A DNA stretch of 64,000 nt from Bradyrhizobium lablabi (GTDB lineage: Bacteria > Pseudomonadota > Alphaproteobacteria > Rhizobiales > Xanthobacteraceae): contig NZ_LT670844.1 in NCBI RefSeq assembly GCF_900141755.1, positions 6,916,501-6,980,500 on the forward strand, written 5' to 3'. Below the pieces are notes generated by a model that was not told where the DNA came from, did no database searches, and saw nothing but the letters and a program-made list of their open reading frames with translations. Position 1 is the first letter of the stretch. Each line of letters opens with the position of its first letter. Below, piece after piece: positions 60,847-64,000 of the stretch. A program made the position numbers and the translations under genes.

Positions 60847-62037
60847 TCACAAAAAATAATCCGCAATTGCGTCAAAACCGCGCCGCCAGCCGCGTACCCG
60901 ATCCGGATCGAGCGGGGTCGCCTCCGACGCCATCCGGATGATCACGAGCTCGGCCTCCGGGTGAATATAGATCCACTGGCCGTGAATGCCGAACGCGCAG
61001 AGCACGCGCTTCACCCGGTCGACCCGGTACCATTGGCTGCGGTAGCTCGCCTGCGGGAACAGCTCGGCGAGCTCCGAACGTGCCCACGCTTCGGGATCAC
61101 CGCGTTCGTTGATATCGTCGATCCACTCACCCGGCACCACCTGCCGGCCGTCCGCGACCCCCCGCCGGCGGATCATCTCGCCGAAGCGGGCGAGGTCGCG
61201 CGGGGTGACGCAGACGCCGCCGGCGGCGCGCATCGCATTTTGCGCGTCGACGGTGATATAGGCGTCGCGCTCGGCGCCAAGCGGCGCCCACAAATATTCG
61301 CTTAAGATGTCGGCGTAAGGCTGATCGCAGGCGCGCTCATAGACCCAGCCGAGCACGTCGGTATTGGTCGAGACGTAGTGAAACAATTCGCCGTGCTTTT
61401 GCCCGTCAGGTTTTTGCAGCGCAAGAAAGCCGCGCAGATCGATTGGCGCCTCGCCGGCGGGCAGCGGATCCCATCCCGCGGCATGGCGATAGCGCACCAC
61501 GTCGCCCCTTGGGTCTTCGTAATCCTCGTTGAAGGCGATGCCGACCGCCATGTCGAGAAGGTGGCGGATGGTGCAGCCGGCATAGACCGACGATTTCAAT
61601 TCGGGAACGTAGTCGATGACGCGGTCATCCGGATCGAGCAGCCCGCGATCCGCCAGGATGCCGCCGAGCGTGCCGCAAATCGACTTGCTGACGGAGAAGA
61701 CGATATGCGGGGTGGTGGCGCTCATGCCGCTTCCGTACCACTCCATCGCAATCCGCCCGCGCCTCAGCACGACGAAGGCGTCGGTATCGGTGGCGCGCAG
61801 CGCGTGGCTTAGTGTGGTCGGGCGGCCATCATGGCCGGTAAAGCCGATATGCCCGATCTCCTCCGGCGCCATTTCCAGCGCGAGCGGCCGGCCGGCGGCG
61901 GCGATGTTGGCGGTCGGGAGCAGCCGGCGGACGTTCCGAAAACCCCAGGAGTTGAACGGCGCCTTGCGCCAGTTCGACAGCGTCACCAGCCGGTCCGGCG
62001 CGGGCGGAAAGTCGCCCATCAGTTGGTCCGCGGGCAT
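60847..62037 (-). CDS. Beta-lactamase-fold serine hydrolase (396 aa)
   Basis: The SxxK motif is S115-V-S-K118 in PHIVFSVSKSICGTLGGILA, with HYVSTNTDVLGWVYERAC giving the YxN-like element and GIHGQWIYIHPEAELVIIRM near the end. It resembles 6-aminohexanoate-dimer hydrolase and esterase members of class C. ATG 62037 has a GGGAGGATACGGG site. No signal peptide. Its specificity is open; nylon-oligomer hydrolase homologues belong to this branch. Confidence 0.87.
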   Translation of the reverse strand: MPADQLMGDFPPAPDRLVTLSNWRKAPFNSWGFRNVRRLLPTANIAAAGRPLALEMAPEEIGHIGFTGHDGRPTTLSHALRATDTDAFVVLRRGRIAMEWYGSGMSATTPHIVFSVSKSICGTLGGILADRGLLDPDDRVIDYVPELKSSVYAGCTIRHLLDMAVGIAFNEDYEDPRGDVVRYRHAAGWDPLPAGEAPIDLRGFLALQKPDGQKHGELFHYVSTNTDVLGWVYERACDQPYADILSEYLWAPLGAERDAYITVDAQNAMRAAGGVCVTPRDLARFGEMIRRRGVADGRQVVPGEWIDDINERGDPEAWARSELAELFPQASYRSQWYRVDRVKRVLCAFGIHGQWIYIHPEAELVIIRMASEATPLDPDRVRGWRRGFDAIADYFL

Positions 62038-62302
62038 CCCGTATCCTCCCAGTTTCTCACGATTTCTGATTGCTTCTTTTCGCCTGAAGGAGCGGTTCCG
62101 AAGCCCGATCACTTTTCAGCGAGCCTTGAACCGGATCGCCAAAGGCGCTGACAAAAGCATAACGGAGAACCATCTGTTTTTTCGGCAGAAACAGGACGTT
62201 GATGGAACAAATCGGCGCTGTTGCCGCGGCGTCACAGTTACGAACGATCAACGTTCCGGCATCGCCGCGAAGCAACCAAATTGAGGCCACGTTGTTTGAC
62301 TG

Positions 62303-62318
62303 ATGTCGCAAGCGACAT
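62303..62318 (+). promoter_or_regulatory. Perfect inverted repeat in the leader of the porin gene
   Basis: ATGTCGC-AA-GCGACAT (62303-62309 and 62312-62318) ends 15 nt before the ATG at 62334, close to the ribosome site. It may be an operator or an RNA hairpin controlling translation. No regulator is known. Confidence 0.45.
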
Positions 62319-62333
62319 AACGGGGTAGCAATC

Positions 62334-63044
62334 ATGAAGAGAGTTTTGCTCGGTACAGTCGCCATTCTTGCGTTCGCGGCTCCCGCGTTCGCGGCCGACA
62401 TGCCGGCGCGTACCTACACCAAGGCTCCGGTCTATACACCGCCGGAAGTGATCTACAATTGGACCGGATTTTATATCGGCGGCCATCTCGGCGGCGCGTT
62501 CGCGGGCAACAACAGCCTGGAGGGCAGCGGCGGCCGGTTTATGGGCGGCGTGCAGGGCGGCTTCGATTACCAGTTCGCGACCAACTGGGTGGTTGGTGCG
62601 GAGGCCCAGTACAGCTGGCTGTCTAACAACAACAGTAATCTGGTTTTCCCGGGCGGCACTGTGGTGACCGCGAAGAACAACCAGCTCGGCTCGGTAACCG
62701 GCCGGCTCGGCTACACCTGGGGTCCGGCGCTGCTCTACGCCAAGGGCGGTTACGCCTGGCGCGACAACCCCAATATCGGGGTAGCGGTGGCCGGCACGCC
62801 CGCCGCGTTCACCACCGACAGTACCCACAAGAATGGCTATACAGTTGGCGCCGGTCTCGAATACATGTTCGCGCCGAACTGGTCCGCCAAGGCCGAATAC
62901 CAGTATTACAATTTTGGCAGCACCACCTTCACCGGCGGGCCCGCCCCGATCGTCGGCTCCCGCTTCCGGGACGACGAGCACACCGTCAAGGTCGGCGTGA
63001 ACTACCGCTTCGGCTGGGGTGGCCCGGTCGCCGCCAAGTACTGA
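62334..63044 (+). CDS. Outer-membrane beta-barrel protein, Omp25/RopB-like (236 aa)
   Basis: The signal (VLLGTVAILAFAAPAFA) precedes ADMPARTYTKAPVYTPPEVI and the conserved NWTGFYIGGHLGGAFAG. The rest is alternating hydrophobic beta strands, with GYTWGPALLYAKGGYAWRDN and AKAEYQYYNFGSTTFTGGP, ending HTVKVGVNYRFGW, a typical closing strand. Such porin-like proteins are abundant in the rhizobial outer membrane. A terminator follows 25 bp after the stop. Confidence 0.93.
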   Translation: MKRVLLGTVAILAFAAPAFAADMPARTYTKAPVYTPPEVIYNWTGFYIGGHLGGAFAGNNSLEGSGGRFMGGVQGGFDYQFATNWVVGAEAQYSWLSNNNSNLVFPGGTVVTAKNNQLGSVTGRLGYTWGPALLYAKGGYAWRDNPNIGVAVAGTPAAFTTDSTHKNGYTVGAGLEYMFAPNWSAKAEYQYYNFGSTTFTGGPAPIVGSRFRDDEHTVKVGVNYRFGWGGPVAAKY

Positions 63045-63068
63045 CGCCGCTTCGGATGGATCGATACG

Positions 63069-63094
63069 AAAAGGCCGGCTTCGCCGGCCTTTTT
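63069..63094 (+). terminator. Intrinsic terminator of the porin gene
   Basis: GGCCGGC-TTC-GCCGGCC, with AAAA before and TTTTT after it, so it could work in both directions. It begins 25 bp past the porin stop. Confidence 0.92.
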
Positions 63095-63227
63095 GCTTTG
63101 AAAATGGGACTGCGGCGCGGGCGCGCCGTCCGCCCGGGTGCGGCGCAAAAAATAATTTTCGCTGGTCACGAAACTTCCGCATGCAATCGGCTATTATGGT
63201 TCCGCCGGGTTGGTGGACAACAAGAAC

Positions 63228-63467
63228 ATGCGTACCCTGTTACTAGGTTCGGTTTTGTGCGCGGTTGCGCTGCCGTGCCTTGCCCAGACCGTCCTTAAAT
63301 CCGAACCCCTTGTGCTTGCGCCCTATGAGGTCGCCTTTGTGCAGGACGCCTCTTGTCCGGCCGGAAAGGTGCTCAAGGTCACCGGCGCGATCAGGGGGTT
63401 GCACCGTCGCAAAGCCTGCGTGGCGCTTGCCTCGGAGCAGGCCTCGCTGGCGGTAGCGACGCCGTAG
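63228..63467 (+). CDS. Small exported protein of unknown function (79 aa)
   Basis: MRTLLLGSVLCAVALPCLAQ is a signal peptide with TVLKSEPLVLAPYEVAFVQD as the mature start. A cysteine in DASCPAGKVLKVTGAIRGLH and one in RKACVALASEQ could pair. ATG 63228 is preferred over TTG 63210 six codons upstream. Short exported proteins of this kind are common in the group. Confidence 0.72.
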   Translation: MRTLLLGSVLCAVALPCLAQTVLKSEPLVLAPYEVAFVQDASCPAGKVLKVTGAIRGLHRRKACVALASEQASLAVATP

Positions 63468-63550
63468 GACTGGTCTCCCGTAGGTCGTCCCGGCGAACGC
63501 CCGGACGACGCGGCGAGCCGTCACTGCACGAGCTTTCACCGTGCGAGCCG

Positions 63551-63805
63551 TCACTGATTGACCTGAAATTCCATCTCGGCCTCACGCTCGGCTTCGGCCT
63601 GATTCCTGGCGGGATCTTCCTGCGGCTCCAGCGGGCAGGGTCTTATCTCGTAGTCATTGTCCAGGACCGGCCGTGGCGCCGCTTTATCCTGCTCCGTGGC
63701 CGCGTCGACCACGAGACCGCTCTGCCGGGCGAATTTCCAGACATCGGCTTCGGTCGGATAAGCCTTGCTCAACTGGGCGTCATTACTGAACAGCGCATAG
63801 GGCAT
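63551..63805 (-). CDS. Small acidic protein of unknown function (84 aa)
   Basis: ATG 63805 with GGAG about 8 nt upstream opens MPYALFSNDAQLSKAYPTEA, then DVWKFARQSGLVVDAATEQD. Past the middle it has EIRPCPLEPQEDPARNQAEA and a Glu-rich end. Well-formed and conserved-looking, but I cannot assign a function. The stop overlaps one of a pair of 14-bp direct repeats. Confidence 0.7.
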   Translation of the reverse strand: MPYALFSNDAQLSKAYPTEADVWKFARQSGLVVDAATEQDKAAPRPVLDNDYEIRPCPLEPQEDPARNQAEAEREAEMEFQVNQ

Positions 63806-64000
63806 CGAAACGTCTCCGGTAACACACCCCAACGCGCTTGACGGGGCAGGGTTTCGGCCCGCCGCCAGGCGGCAGTTCACGCGCAAGTGAGGAGGACATT
63901 TGAGTCGCGAGTTTCCGAATGTGACGGCTTTTTCCCTGAGTCGTAAACGAGTCCTTTATTCCGCAAAAAATATCGTGCGAGACTCCCCGGGTAGAATCGC

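Overview
This looks like a chromosomal segment of a Bradyrhizobium-type alphaproteobacterium (Nitrobacteraceae). The evidence is the high GC content, the protein families present (DUF2336, BTLCP transglutaminase-like peptidase, CHCC zinc protein, Omp25/RopB-like porin), frequent GTG/TTG starts, and intergenic palindromes of the kind I remember from Bradyrhizobium genomes. The genus is inferred from recall, not from a search.

Positions 1-7887 hold one minus-strand operon: a branched-chain-amino-acid-type ABC importer (livG-livF-livH-livM-livK order), then a PxpA-like protein, a small biotin carrier protein, a biotin carboxylase, and the start of a PxpB-like protein that runs off the left edge. 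A divergent LysR regulator (7992) probably controls it. I read it as uptake and ATP/biotin-dependent opening of a lactam or related amide; the substrate is unknown.

Positions 9020-10850 are a scar of mobile DNA: an IS-like DDE transposase unit sitting directly against a broken phage large terminase gene, then a 5' tRNA-Leu(UAA) fragment. Positions 11460-12270 are gene-free and carry a palindromic repeat, a long element rich in perfect hairpins, and a second repeat.

Positions 12300-24850 are mostly housekeeping and unassigned genes: FAD monooxygenase with a CHCC zinc protein, alpha/beta hydrolase, cysE, DUF3126, gamma carbonic anhydrase, a 43-aa membrane protein, Tat-exported dienelactone hydrolase, a lysozyme-like/peptidoglycan-binding protein, BTLCP peptidase and a tandem PilZ protein. 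Positions 24979-28558 form a three-gene minus-strand cluster (FAD oxidoreductase, MFS transporter, fatty-acid desaturase) that looks accessory.

Positions 28675-47000 include a PAS protein, rhomboid protease, CBS protein, patatin, a PAS-GGDEF-EAL protein, nitroreductase, thrS, an APC permease coupled to a secreted protein, yidD, a ClpP-like exported protein and an Fe-S scaffold-like protein. Positions 46915-52830 carry folE, hisI, a lytic transglycosylase, DUF2336, an Hpt protein, a CheY-like regulator and nadK. Positions 53163-64000 carry an S10 peptidase, two beta-lactamase-fold hydrolases, a tandemly duplicated TPR pair, several small secreted or membrane proteins, a 13-bp tandem repeat that contains the likely start of a lipoprotein gene, and an outer-membrane beta-barrel protein.

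No rRNA, CRISPR array or intact tRNA was seen. Large open frames antisense to good genes were treated as shadows of high GC.
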